In this document: positions 22,511-33,192 of the stretch, one piece after another | How positions within the stretch are numbered: the stretch's first letter is position 1 | Layout of the letters: each line of letters starts with the position of its first letter | Assembly (NCBI GenBank): GCA_019925095.2 | Contig: CM034402.1 | Span: 5,963,501 to 6,027,500 of the forward strand | Length of the DNA: 64,000 bases | Source: Dendrolimus kikuchii | Lineage: Eukaryota; Arthropoda; Insecta; Lepidoptera; Lasiocampidae | Reading direction: 5' to 3' | Program-made: the position numbers and the translations under genes | Notes under the pieces: generated by a model | What the model saw: only the letters and a program-made list of their open reading frames with translations | What the model was told of the DNA's origin: nothing | Databases searched by the model: none

Positions 22511-22821
22511 TTTTTTTTATTTTAGGAGTTCAGCAGACAGGCAGACTGCCCACTTGATGGAAAGCGGTTACCATCCCCTATAGACATTTGCAACACCAAA
22601 GGTGCTACAAATGCGCTGCTGCTCTCTTAAGGGAGACTGGAACCTGGTCACTAATGCCGGAACACAACTCAAGGTTGTTATGGCGCCATACTTTAGACCA
22701 GGGGTGGTAGTCATCCAGTCGGGCAAATACCCCACCACCTGGCTGTGGGTTGTTAAGTCGCCTCTTACGACAGGCCGCCCGGCCGCAGGAAATTGTATTC
22801 TTTCTCCGTTCCTGCACGGGT
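22511..22821 (-). mobile_element. Rep-A, full length
   Basis: Complete copy. Open frames of about 70-105 codons exist on both strands of this and other young copies; they reflect the element's composition, not a gene. Confidence 0.9.
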
Positions 22822-23571
22822 AAAATAATATATATAATAATATAATTTGTACGACTTTGGTTGTGAATTGATTTTCGTAAGTGTACACAACGGTAAGGTG
22901 ACTGTAGTTGCATGGAAAGACATCTTATTATTCTATTATATCATGGAAAATGAATACCAGGAAACACATCGTCCAACAGAAAACCTAACTTTCAAATTTT
23001 CAACGACTATATTTAGATTTCAACAATGGTCATCTTCTGTCGCTTTATTTGTAGCAACATCATGTGAATTTATTTTTTAAATACTTATAATATATTATTC
23101 AACCAATCAAATATAGAAACCTTCACCATGCCAATAATACAATGTACTCTTAGCATGCCATTACTAACTAACCTTTCAATTATTGACTTACATCACAATT
23201 TCACAACGTCCTCATGTAAGGTAAAAATAACACAAAAAACTATAAAACTTTGTCTATAAACCATAGATAACACTGGCTCATAAAAAAGTAGTCTGTACTT
23301 TTGACCAGACCTATCTATTCTTATGTATTTCGATGCGCTGAATCCGAATCTGGGGTCAGTTTGGTCCATACACTTTTAAAATTTTGAGGGTGTATGGACC
23401 AAAATACCGCATCTGGGGTCAATTAGATCCATAAACCCTTCTTTGTGGGCCGGTGAAATTTTTAATAAATTTATTTTGACTTTTCGGGTGTTCAGAGAGC
23501 TGGCTTTTGCCTTGAACAATGGATCAGTATGGCTATCCAGCGAGTTAACGTAGCCAGCTTTCTGGGAACCT
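22822..23571. other. Mostly unassigned; one inverted repeat
   Basis: TTTGGTCCATACAC (about 23354) pairs with GTGTATGGACCAAA (about 23390) in a 14-bp-arm hairpin, and 'atctggggtca' occurs twice around it. No gene is seen. Confidence 0.45.
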
Positions 23572-23650
23572 CACTAACTTACTTCGATGGTCTAGGCTCA
23601 ATCTTCTACTTATAGCCTTAAGTTGTTATAAGTTACAGTATAAGTAGGTG
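23572..23650. repeat. Family P copy
   Basis: 'cgatggtctaggctcaatc' and 'ttctacttatag' with the partial inverted partner. Related to 12355 and 34485. Confidence 0.4.
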
Positions 23651-23653
23651 TTA

Positions 23654-23947
23654 TCTGTGCAGGAACAAAAAAAGAACACAATTCCCTGAGGCCGGACGGC
23701 CTGTCGTAATAGGTGACAAAACAACCCACAGCCAGGTAGTAGGCTATTTACCCATCCCGATGGCCACGATCCCTGGTCTGGAATATGCCGCCATAAGAAA
23801 CCTTGAGTTGTGTTTCGGTATTAGTGGCTGGTTTCTAGTTTCCGTTTTCTCCGGCAGCACATTGGTAGAAACTTTAATGATACAAATGTCAACAGGCAAT
23901 GGGAACCACTTTCCATCAGGTGGGCCTTCTGCCTGCCTGCTGAACTA
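23654..23947 (+). mobile_element. Rep-A, diverged full-length copy
   Basis: Recognisable from GTGCAGGAAC to CTGCTGAAC, but with many substitutions and no poly(A). An old insertion. Confidence 0.75.
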
Positions 23948-24392
23948 GATTATAATTTAGTATAATCTTTTTGGATATTAACATCGTGTATTGTTTCTGT
24001 TTTATAGAAGAAACAATTCATATAATTGAGCAAACATAACTCTGATATCACAATGTCGCTCCAAGCTCGCTAACTTCAGCCAACTCGATTGTCGTTAGAC
24101 GAGAAATGCGTATGTAAATCACACGCTAACAATCAAGTGTGCGTTATATAGCCTTAATAACTTCCATAAGTTGTTTGATCTTGGTTTCAGAATTGTTTGA
24201 GCTATTTATAATACAGTAAATTAGAGTTAATTGTATTGTTTGTACAGAAAATTGTGTGGAAACGTAAGCCTTCTTCTACATTAGTATCGTTTGTTCCAGC
24301 CGATCGTTCCATTGCATGATTACATAATGCTATGTATGGCCAAAAAGGGTTCGTGTAGGCATATACCGTCTGGCCTTCAGTACTATTTTTAA
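23948..24392. other. Unassigned sequence
   Basis: No recognisable gene. The last bases are the left target copy of the LINE-B insertion that follows. Confidence 0.35.
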
Positions 24393-24420
24393 AATAATTT
24401 ATAATAATAATCGGCAGACA

Positions 24421-24576
24421 TACATACATACATACATAACTTCACGCCAGTTCCCTTGCGGGGTAGGCACGAACGACAGAGCGCCATTTAGGATTATTCT
24501 GACACACTTCACTTGCTTCTTTGACATTCATAACTCTTGTCATGCACGCTCGTCTGTTCTTAAGGCTCCTGACATC
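24421..24576 (-). mobile_element. LINE-B 3' end inserted at a SINE-C tail
   Basis: ACAT tail and ORF end as in other copies, stopping at 'ctcctgacatc'. The same 28-base sequence lies directly left of the tail (24393-24420) and again at 24590-24617, running into SINE-C. The insertion thus hit the ATT-rich tail of the SINE. Thirteen extra bases lie between the truncation point and the right copy. Confidence 0.85.
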
Positions 24577-24589
24577 GGAGGAATAAATT

Positions 24590-24827
24590 AATAATTTATA
24601 ATAATAATCGGCAGACAAACACACATATTCTATATTCCCAAGCTAAGCAAGTTACGCTTGTATTATGAGTAATATACAACGGACCACTCTGGGGCCGATC
24701 TTAGACACCCAGGCCATAGTAAATAATAGAAAGTTCATTTCCGAAATTTACCATGCCAGGAATCCGGATCTGCGTTTCAGCAAGTTCAGCCGGCTGAAAC
24801 TTAGCCCGCTCAACCACAGAGACAGTC
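24590..24827 (-). mobile_element. SINE-C copy
   Basis: (TAA)n tail, 'aagttacgcttgtattatg', 'ggggccgatcttagacacc', 'taccatgccaggaatcc' and 'ccacagagacagtc'. The box B region is partly decayed. Confidence 0.75.
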
Positions 24828-25284
24828 TAAAGGTCTAAGGTCCTAAAAGATCATTGGATTGAGCAAGATTCGTACAAGCCGAAATTTACAGTCTCTTGAT
24901 CGAAAGAACACCAGGAATTTTTAGCAAGTCTCCTACAAAGTCACGTCATTCACTTTTGTTACCCTAGTATTTATTTCTAACATATCATAGAGGAGGAGGT
25001 TGCATGTCATTAAAATAAAAAAAAACCGACTTCAAATTAAAAGGCAAAGATTACATTTTTCTACAAAATGTTTAAGTCGGTGCATTTTGCAATTTCGTTG
25101 TTGCTTTTTATGTTTTACTTGGATTTATTGTCAAAAATATTTCTTATCTTTTTTAATTCGAAATCGGTTTTGATTTGTAAAAAAAAATCTACTTTTTAAT
25201 CGACTTAAATAACTTTACAAATAATATATTAAGCACCTGTAGAAATTGTACTACTGGCACGCGTATACAAGTTTGCCTTTTGAT
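24828..25284. repeat. AT-rich, with AAAAACCGACTTC-type relic
   Basis: Contains AAAACCGACTTCAAA (near 25023) and 'ttaagtcggtgc' in inverted relation. This phrase marks a common lepidopteran repeat, also seen near 40790-40990. No gene. Confidence 0.4.
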
Positions 25285-25583
25285 TTATTATTTTATTGTA
25301 TTGTATGAGTTCAGCAGACAAGCAAACGGCTCACCTGATGGAAAGCGGTCACCATCGCCTATACATATCTGCAACACCAAAGGCGCTACTGCTCTCTAAA
25401 GGACTGGAGCCTGGCCATTAATGTCGGAACACAACTGAACGTTGTTATGGCGGCATACTCTAGACCAGGTGTAGCCATCCAGACGGGCATATACCCTACC
25501 ACCTAGCTGTGGGTTGTTTTGTCACCTCTTACGACAGGCCGCCTGGCCGCAGGAAATTGTATTCTTTCTCCGTTCCTGCATGC
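25285..25583 (-). mobile_element. Rep-A, full length with deletions
   Basis: Both ends are present. About 20 bases are missing around the 'caaatgcgctg' block. Confidence 0.85.
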
Positions 25584-25759
25584 ATAGCAGTTCCAATGAG
25601 CGTAGGCGCTCTTCAACAAGGGTTGCTCCTGATTTCCCTGGGATCTACTTATCAGATTCTGACTTGGTGACAATGATATTATTTCAGGAGTATGCTCTTT
25701 CGAATAAAAATAAATTTGAAAATCGTTCTATAATTGACGGAGAAATCGCGCAACACAAA
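25584..25759. other. Unassigned; element-like
   Basis: Includes 'aatcgttctataattgacgg', the sort of phrase found near the ends of insect Helitrons and LINEs. No class assigned. Confidence 0.25.
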
Positions 25760-25761
25760 AA

Positions 25762-26028
25762 ATCGAAATGTGTGCTGGGACACAGTACAAGTGAAACTTC
25801 AACCGACAAGTGGTAAAACGAATCGCAATAAAAATTTAAATTGAAGTTTTACGGGCAGGTTTTCAAATTGGAAAAGTACATTAACAATCTGCCCGTAAAA
25901 CTTTAAGTTAAAATTTTGTTGCGATTCGTTTTGCCACTAAGACTTGTCCGTTGCGATTCGTTTTTCCACTTATCCGTTAAAGTTTCACTTCTACTATGTG
26001 TCCCAGCACACATTTCGCTTTTTCGCAG
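25762..26028. mobile_element. Foldback MITE with long inverted arms
   Basis: The left arm from TCGAAATGTGTGCTGGGACAC (25763) through AAACGAATCGCAA pairs with the right arm from TTGCGATTCG to GTGTCCCAGCACACATTTCG (to about 26018). A second, inner pair brackets the centre with TTTTACGGGCAG and CTGCCCGTAAAA. Within the right arm the TTGCGATTCGTTTT block is duplicated (25919 and 25951). Non-coding. The transposase family is unknown. Confidence 0.75.
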
Positions 26029-27017
26029 GTTTACTGCAAATTATGATTTGGTTAGGTTAGGTACATTTAAATGAATGCATTTTTTATTTAAACTTATTTT
26101 ATTTTATTAAACAAAATAACTGCATTCGATCCAGAAAGAAAAAACGCATCCATAGTCTACTCTACAATTATGCCGCCTCTCACCAGGTCTAGTCTAAATT
26201 TATGCCGCTCCTCCACGTGGCCGTAACGCTTTTTCGTGACAGAAAAATCCTAAGACGTTTATATAGAAGTTTCACTTCAAAAAACATACAGTCATATTGA
26301 TTACTCTTTTTGGAAGTCGATTAAAATCTATGTAATAACGGTTTTAAGCGCGTTTTCAGATTGCATGCCTATTAGAATGAGTGGCGTGGCCAACATGGTC
26401 TAGAATAGTCTAGTACTATTAGTACTTAAGGGGAAGAAAAAAAATTAATCACTCGTTTTTTGTGTTCTGCGTCGCTTCATAGCCCTTCACTACATCGACA
26501 CACACTTGGACGATTTTTAAATTTAGAAGGATTATCACTTCAAGCGTCACTTTACGCTTAAGAATAACTCTAGAAAATTTCCAGTGTACAAATAATACAA
26601 TTGAACTCACAGACAATCCCACAAAGCTTTCTTGGGGATAAAGTTACAAAGATCTAAGACCCAGTTATAAAAGCAAAGTTGAAAGATAACGAGACGCTTT
26701 GACGTTACCCGTAACTCGGGTCTTGTTAGGCTAAGGAAAAACTACGTCACATGATACCCATTGTTGATTCGATAGCCTTGTTTAGTTTGAGACACTCCTT
26801 TTTGGTCAACTAGAAGTGTTTCTTTGGTTATAAATGTACCTGTAAAGGATTCTGAACCCCTTTCTTTTAATTTCGATAGAACAGGGCAAAAATAACAAAT
26901 AAAACGAATTTTCGTTGCAATATTTTTCATAAGTGATGTTTTTAACTGTACTGCTTATTTAAGAGGTTAAAAAAGTAATTAGTCTTTTTTTTGTTCATTT
27001 CTATCCAAATTGGATGA
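26029..27017. other. Unassigned sequence
   Basis: About 1 kb without a supported gene. Repeated 'ttatttta' near 26080 forms a weak dyad, and a 'ggaagtcgattaaaatctatg' phrase near 26315 resembles the repeat end at 40970. Confidence 0.35.
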
Positions 27018-27258
27018 CTGAAATAAACCGTCTATACTCTAATTTTTAATTACCTCGACTAAAATGAGAGCATAGTATTGTAGTGCGGCTCATTCGTAAG
27101 TGAGTTGTGTGATTTTAATCATATAAAGTTCTATAGTATTCAACTTACTTATGAATGAGCCATACGATAAAACTATGTTCTAAACTTACATCTTTGGAAA
27201 AGGTCGATCGCAGATGTCATTTTAGTCCAGGTAATTAAAAATTAAAGTGTAATTTCAG
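27018..27258. mobile_element. Foldback MITE
   Basis: The ends CTGAAAT / ATTTCAG and the longer arms match: TAATTTTTAATTACC on the left (near 27038), GGTAATTAAAAATTA on the right. They continue through GACTAAAATGA and GGCTCATTC-GTAAGT. Arms are close to 90 bases each with an asymmetric interior segment in the right arm. Non-coding. Confidence 0.78.
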
Positions 27259-28140
27259 CCTAACATTTACGTTTGACAGTTTTTAAGCTTATGATCAATT
27301 TAAAGAGTTAAACTATTATTTTTTTCTTGGAAAATGTTAACTTATCAATCAATCTTTGTTTCTTGAAAACGTGGTATAAAGCATAGATTCTCAAACTTAT
27401 TTCGTCTACTCATTTTCCTTGAGTCCTTTACCCATAAGCGGGAGTTCTCGGCCACTTTGAGTAATACCAATAAAAAAGGATGTCAAAATAATAGCGAGGT
27501 ACATCATATTCACCACCTTGTCTACGTACAAATGTCAATTTATTCTAGTAGTTTAGTTAAGATAGTTTGTTACGAAAATCAGTGTTAACCTTAGTATTAA
27601 AATCACAACTCTGTACTAGGCCTAAACCGTCCCACGCGTATTTCTAACTTGTACCCCTATATGTCGCCCGTGACATATCCAAACAAGCCAATTCCAAAGC
27701 CATCTTACGGCTGGGTTAGCGTTCACTGCGTTGTAATACGTGGAAAGATACGCCGCGGGGCGTTGTTAGTATGCGATTTGCATAATGGCCAATCACCTGA
27801 CAAGGCTCCCGTAGCCACGCGACTGTTAGGAGCTGAAAACTAATTTTAAACAAATTGGGATTTAAAGTTCGAGTGTTTATTCATGAACTTAGTTCTCAGC
27901 TTATTGTTGCTATATCACTAAACAGCATCCACGACTTCGCTTCTATTTAAATTTCTGAGTGAAGTGAAAACGTTTATTATACTATTAGTTATTGCATTAC
28001 CATGACATATGTACTATTAACTACTAAACTATAAATTTTATACTGCTGCTATTTTATAGTTATCTATATTTTATACTATTAACTACATAAATATTTGTAT
28101 AAGATTATATTCTTGTTATAAGCTAAGTAGTGAGTGAGAG
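27259..28140. other. Unassigned; GC-richer open stretch at 27640-27843
   Basis: A 64-codon plus-strand frame at 27649 (with internal 'MSPVTYPNKPIPKPSYGW') has more balanced base composition than its surroundings and might be an exon or element fragment. There is no family match or convincing splice pair, so no gene is called. Confidence 0.3.
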
Positions 28141-28142
28141 AA

Positions 28143-28208
<66 letters not shown>
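28141..28208. repeat. (AG)n microsatellite
   Basis: Nearly pure AG repeats. On the minus strand it directly follows an AATAAAGT motif, so it looks like the expanded tail of the LINE-H copy to its right. Confidence 0.9.
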
Positions 28209-28209
<1 letters not shown>

Positions 28210-28368
28210 TTTATTGTATTGTGTATGTGGTGCAGGAAATATGCAATAGATATACACAAATACTCAAAATAATTTGACAATTAAATATAAAAATACATAC
28301 ATATATACATAGTTATATATATATATATTATTTTATTGTAATATTATTATATATCATATGTATATGTA

Positions 28369-28410
<42 letters not shown>

Positions 28411-28561
28411 CATAAACATATACAATAATATTTTTCAAAATACATAACTCATTATAATAAATATATTAGCATGATTATATTGTGTTAATCAGACATAGCT
28501 ATTTGTGGACAAATAGTGTTTTCTGAGTAAATTTTTCAATGTTGGTAAGGATTTGGCCTAG
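28209..28561 (-). repeat. LINE-H 3' end with internal AT microsatellite
   Basis: Minus strand: the ORF end ('ctaggccaaatcc...ttaccaacattg'), 'aatagctatgtctgatt', a TA microsatellite (about 28310-28406), then AATACAATAAAGT and the TC-repeat tail. It matches 19213 in order. Confidence 0.7.
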
Positions 28562-28782
28562 TAGTAGTGATGTTATGTCTGCTGTGACGATACCTTATGG
28601 GCCCAACGGAAGTTCAGCGCTGGTCGACAGACTAGCATTGTGCTGAGACTAATGCCCTTTTAGGACAAGTTTTGTTTTTAAACCTATTTTTGTTAGCATT
28701 TTGATTTAAATTAGTTCAACTGTCTTAATTAATTATTTTTTCAAACGCATTTGTAATGTTATAATATATTTTATCTTTTTTT
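28562..28782. other. Unassigned sequence
   Basis: No recognisable feature. Confidence 0.35.
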
Positions 28783-29093
28783 AAAATTTTGTTGCAGGAG
28801 TTCAGCAGACAGGCAGACGGCCCACTTGGTGGAAAGCGGTTACCATCGCCTACAGATATTTGCAACACCAAAGGTGCTACAAATGCGTTGCTGCTCTCTT
28901 AACGGAGACTGGAACCTGGTCACTAATGCCGGAACACAACTTAAGGTTGTTATGGCGACATACTTTAGACCAGGGGTGGTAGCCATCCAGTCGGGCAAAT
29001 GCTCTACCACCAGGCTGTGGGTTGTTTTGTCGCCTCTTACGACAGGCCGCCCGGCCGCAGGAAATTGTATTCTTTCTCCGTTCCTGCACAGAT
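28783..29093 (-). mobile_element. Rep-A, full length
   Basis: Complete, with TTGCAGGAGTTCAGCAGACA at the tail side and CCTGCACAGATA at the 5' end. Few differences from the other young copies. Confidence 0.92.
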
Positions 29094-29328
29094 ATCTCTC
29101 GTAAGTTGTGTAAACCTACATATTTCTGGGCAGAGAGAGGCTGGTAATCAGTTACACATGATTTTTCCTTCTACTGACACTAAATAGAGACTTTGTTGTG
29201 TTATAAATAAATATTATTATTGTATCTTCTGAACCCTACAAGACATAATTTTTTATGGATATATAAGTTTGCGTTTGACCACTCTCTCATGGGACTCTCA
29301 CCTGATTTTGAATACTAATGATCTAGAA

Positions 29329-29571
29329 TCAATCACGCTTACCTAGAAGATACTTAGTCAGTCGTAACTTAAAGAATTCAAGATTGTATTTGTGAGGAAA
29401 AACGGACTGCGGCAAATAATTTCGCGCTTCGGCAGTGCGCACCAAAAAAGATGAAGCGAAGCGCTTCGTCCTTACAGGTGGTGTATCCATCATGTAATGG
29501 TGGCGCAAACCGGTGCGTCTGGTTGTCCTATGGTAAAATAGGGATGGAAGCATTAGCTCGTGCAATTCCAA
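29329..29571 (-). pseudogene. LINE protein C-terminus fragment
   Basis: An 80-codon frame contains HYMMDTPPVRTKRFASSFLV, then RTAEARNYLPQSVFPHKYNL and FFKLRLTKYLLGKR. This is the C-terminal 'R-T-x-x-x-W-N-x-LP' block of Jockey/CR1-type LINEs with the Trp-Asn changed to Arg-Asn. The catalytic domain is absent. Confidence 0.7.
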
Positions 29572-29599
29572 GGAACACTCCCCAAAATATATCCAATAG

Positions 29600-29831
29600 A
29601 AAATAAAATATTATGTTAAAATTAAAGCATTAAAAGCTTTAATATAAATCTGGAGAAAACTTCCCGCCGCGATTTTCCCTTTGCGCTATGACGTGAGTTT
29701 TTTTAAGAAGGGCGTTATAAAATTTGTAAGTCGGCAACGCCTTAGTGACAGCCCTAGAGTTGCAAACGTCCATAGGCGACGGTAACCGGTAACCGCTTTC
29801 CATCAGGTGGGTCGTCTTAAAAAAAATAATA
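29600..29831 (+). repeat. LINE 3' UTR fragment (Jockey-like)
   Basis: 'gtaagtcggcaacgcctta', 'gagttgcaaacgtccata', 'ggcgacggtaacc' (with 'ggtaacc' doubled), CATCAGGTGGGTCGTCT and a poly(A) end. This 3' UTR layout is common in lepidopteran LINEs. Confidence 0.65.
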
Positions 29832-29881
29832 ACATTTTGTTTCATGTTTGCAAATTGCTATACAGGCTAAACGTGGCTGTA

Positions 29882-30034
29882 GACATACATACATAACTTC
29901 ACGCCAGTTCCCTTGCGGGGTAGGCACGAACAATAGAGCGCCATTCAGGCTTATTCTTACACACCTCACTTGCTTCTTTGACATTTATAACTCTTGTCAT
30001 GCACGCTCGTCTGTTTTTAAGTCTCCTGACATCA
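29882..30034 (-). mobile_element. LINE-B 3' end
   Basis: Short ACAT tail, CTTCACGCCAGTTCCCTTGC, and truncation at 'tctcctgacatc'. No clear target duplication. Confidence 0.85.
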
Positions 30035-30539
30035 CAAAGGCAAGGCTGTATAAAAGTAAGGAACATAGTATAATATGGTCAGTGAATAGCCTTGGTACCT
30101 ACGAATATAGTATGCTTAAAACAGCCTCATTTCCATAATATTAGTAGAAAAAAAGCCGAATATTTCATTAAAATTTTGAAAACTAGTATACTAATTTAAA
30201 TAATATAATTAAAGCGGGTATACAAATCATATACCTCAAACGTGAGAGCGCGTAATCCTGGATAAGACAAGTTGTGAAGTATTTTATCAAATTGAAACAT
30301 TCCGAGATACAGAACAAACATTTTAGCTTTATTACAATGATAACAATTTCGGTTATTATTTTTGGAAAACAAGAATTTGTTTCATCCTCTGAGGGCTGTG
30401 TAAACTTTTATCTCGAGCGACTTAATGTTATTGCTCGGATCTCCCACCCGGGCAGTCCGCTTTAATTTGTATAAACTAAGAGAAAAACATTGACACGACT
30501 TCCTTGACATTTTTCGCCGTACTAAATTACTAAGACGAG
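30035..30539. other. Unassigned sequence
   Basis: No supported gene. The 63-codon frame at 30274 has no recognisable motif. Confidence 0.4.
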
Positions 30540-31345
30540 CTTTACTTTTAGCTGTAATTTTTAAGTTCGCTAATTTGGGAGTAAGATGATTAGTAACGTT
30601 TGCTCAATGATACAGGCATAAGATAGTTACCTACGCTTGGTAATTTAAGAGCAGATAGTTATGTTCGCTCAGTAGTTTAGGAGTGATATGGTGTGTCAAT
30701 TCGCAGATTCTATATAATTATGTTTAGTCTGACAATACATTACTGTGTATATTGAGTCTGTATATCTATCAGTTGCTAGTCTCCTAAATTACTAAATATA
30801 CTTAACTATGCATGCATATCTAAGTAGCTCGGTAGATTAGGAGTAATATTGACAGATATACTTTATTACTCCTAATCTATGTATATACTAAATTACTTAA
30901 TAAAATAGTTATGTATGCTTACCATTTTGGGAGTAAGGTAGTAATGATTACTCAGTAGTTTAGGACTAATATAGTATGTCAATTCACAGATCCTATATAA
31001 TTATGTTTAGTCTGAGAATACATTACTATATATGTTCAGTCTGTATATCTATCAGTTGCTAGTCTCCTAAATTACTGAACATACTTAACTATGCATGCAT
31101 ATTTAAATAGCTCGGTAGATTAGGAGTAATTTAGACAGATGTACTATATTACTCCTAATCTATGTATATAATAAATTACTTAGTAACATAGTTATGTATG
31201 CTTACCAAATTGGGAGTAAGATAGTTATGATTATACAGTAACTTAGGAGTAATATAGTTTGTCTGTCAGGTGTATATACTGAGTAATTTGGGAGTAAGAT
31301 ACTCATTTATATTTGCAATTTAGGAGTAACTACGTATCAGTCTTA
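30540..31345. repeat. Tandem array, 283-bp period, GGAGTAA-rich
   Basis: Unit starts (AGTAGTTTAGGAG, AGTAGTTTAGGAC, AGTAACTTAGGAG) fall at 30671, 30954 and 31237, exactly 283 bases apart. Units 1 and 2 are complete and roughly 90% alike by eye; a partial third unit follows and shorter related blocks precede. TTTAGGAGTAA or TTTGGGAGTAAG motifs and their complements occur about 15 times. Each unit contains a 16-bp inverted pair (TAGATTAGGAGTAATA and complement, 30833-30848 and 30864-30879). There is no open frame. It does not match any other repeat in the window. Confidence 0.88.
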
Positions 31346-32257
31346 CGCACTATGATAAGTTCTGTTGAAGCGATGAACGCTGTTTGATTATTGTTATTTA
31401 GCTATAGAATACTAACGAAAACATTTAATCAAAATTAAACTAAATCTCAAAAATTAGTAAAGAGATCTCTTTTTAATCTTTTCTTGTTGAAATTATATTT
31501 AATTATAAATAATAAATTTTTTAAAGCAGACAAGAAAATATCTTTTCAAGTTTTCCACCCCGTAGTACAAAATTTCTGGGGAAAGGAACACATTTACGTC
31601 TGAGTTATCTACTGTAATTAACGTGCTACTCTTATTTTAAAGAGATAGGGCAAAAAAATATCAGCAACACTCTTCCTTCAAAATTTACTAAAATTAAAGC
31701 GAGTTCCACACAGATACATTTTAGAAATAGCCTTGTAACTCTGTCAAGAGGCAATGAACTACGTTGAGCTTACCACAGTTATAACTATGGAGTTAAATTA
31801 AGGTAACATTATTATCCTTGCAAGTTAATAAGTCTATTTTATGGTGCAATGTTTCTTTGGACGGTAGTTACGTCCGACTTTGGTCGTATAACCCGAATTT
31901 AATTAAAAGGTAAATGCACGTTGCTTGCAGTAATCAGCGTTTTTTTTTGTTCTAAGCATTTAATATGCGTTTCGTAATATACACATAAAAATGTCTGAGG
32001 CACTATAATTACCTTTTTTTAATAGGCCTTGCACCTCACCGTTTAGAGTTTTTTTTAATTTGAAAATTGATAACTGAATAGCAATTAACGCTAAATAATA
32101 AGTATAAAATAATACATGTAAAATAACAAGTTTGAATTTATTTTATTGAACGGATTTTATGTTACGCAAATGTCGTTCAGTGTAGATGATTCATTACCTG
32201 GTGTTGTTGAGTTTAATGGCGTCTGTCTCCACCGTTCCAAGAGCCTTCAAGAAGCTA
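31346..32257. other. Unassigned AT-rich sequence
   Basis: No recognisable gene or repeat family. Confidence 0.4.
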
Positions 32258-32262
32258 CGTTT

Positions 32263-32673
32263 TAGCCACGGTCATACACAGCGAATAGCCGCTACGATTA
32301 GGCACTCGCAGCGACTATTAGCTGTATAAGACAGAATACAATAATTCACCGCGAGTTAAATTCACCGAGTTTTGAATTGAATTGAACAGGTTCAATTTTA
32401 ATCTTTGCGAATGCTCACTCGCTGTCACAATTTGCGGTGTGTGACTACTCGTTGCGAGTAGCCATTTTGCTTAGCTTCCATTATAGGTAGAGAGTTTCTG
32501 TAATCTCCTGATTCCTCTGTAGCGAATTCTTTTGAAAAGGTACTTACGACAAAGAGAGGACATATTTGTATTTGAGGCGCAGAGTATCGAAATTGTCGTG
32601 TAGAACTCGCTGTATGTGACAGGCAGGCAGCGAACACATTCGCAGCAAATATTCGCTGTGTGTGACCGAGGCT
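32263..32673. mobile_element. MITE with GGTCACACACAGCGAATA ends
   Basis: The left end (GCCACGGTCATACACAGCGA) and the right end (TCGCTGTGTGTGACCGAGGC) are inverted copies with two mismatches over 23 bases. The body has no transposase; short frames in it are fragments at most. The immediate flanks are ttt and tta, which would fit a 3-bp duplication of the PIF/Harbinger kind with one mutation. The superfamily is not certain. Confidence 0.65.
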
Positions 32674-32960
32674 TTAGAAAATCGCTTATTGAAATTGACA
32701 TATGCCTAGATATACCAACAGATAGGTGCCACAGATGGTATAAAGTTATTTTCCACGTTATTTTGACGCTTGTCATATTCATAATACTAATCTGCGAAAT
32801 TCACTATTTTAGCCTCCGAGGTGTTTTTGCCGTCATATAATTAAATTTCTGACAAACTATTTTACTATCCATTTTTTCAAGTTGCCCTTGATTATATTGT
32901 ATATTTTACATAGTTGTCAGTTTAAATAGAAAAATTAATTATTAATGTATAAATATCTCA
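32674..32960. other. Unassigned sequence
   Basis: No recognisable feature. Confidence 0.35.
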
Positions 32961-33040
32961 TGGTAGCTTAGTAGCTAACGGTTCCCGTCTCAAACTCGTG
33001 TTCCAAATGACGTGAGTTCGTATTCTTGCCGGGGAACATG
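32961..33040 (+). repeat. tRNA-like SINE head fragment
   Basis: 'ggtagcttagtagctaacgg' resembles a box A region and 'gagttcgtattcttgcc' a box B region with tRNA-like spacing. It sits directly before a SINE-C copy. Confidence 0.4.
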
Positions 33041-33052
33041 CATTGCTTAGAC

Positions 33053-33192
33053 AGACGGCCTCTATGGTTGAGCGGACTAAGCCAGGTTCGATTCCTGGTA
33101 TAGTAAATTTCCAAAATGAATTTTCTCCGTGAAGCGCAATTTGCTTAATTTGAGGATATAAGTACAATATCTGCGTTTGTGTGCCGATTTTT
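33053..33192 (+). mobile_element. SINE-C with internal deletion
   Basis: 'acggcctctatggttgagcgg' jumps directly to AGGTTCGATTCCTGGTATAG, losing about 30 bases between box A and box B, and a second deletion removes 'tactatggtctggg...cacaagc'. Confidence 0.7.

Noticed and set aside
28141..31345. CRISPR-like array
   Set aside because: The repeats are either dinucleotide microsatellite or a 283-bp tandem unit. There is no short repeat with unique spacers, and the DNA is eukaryotic.
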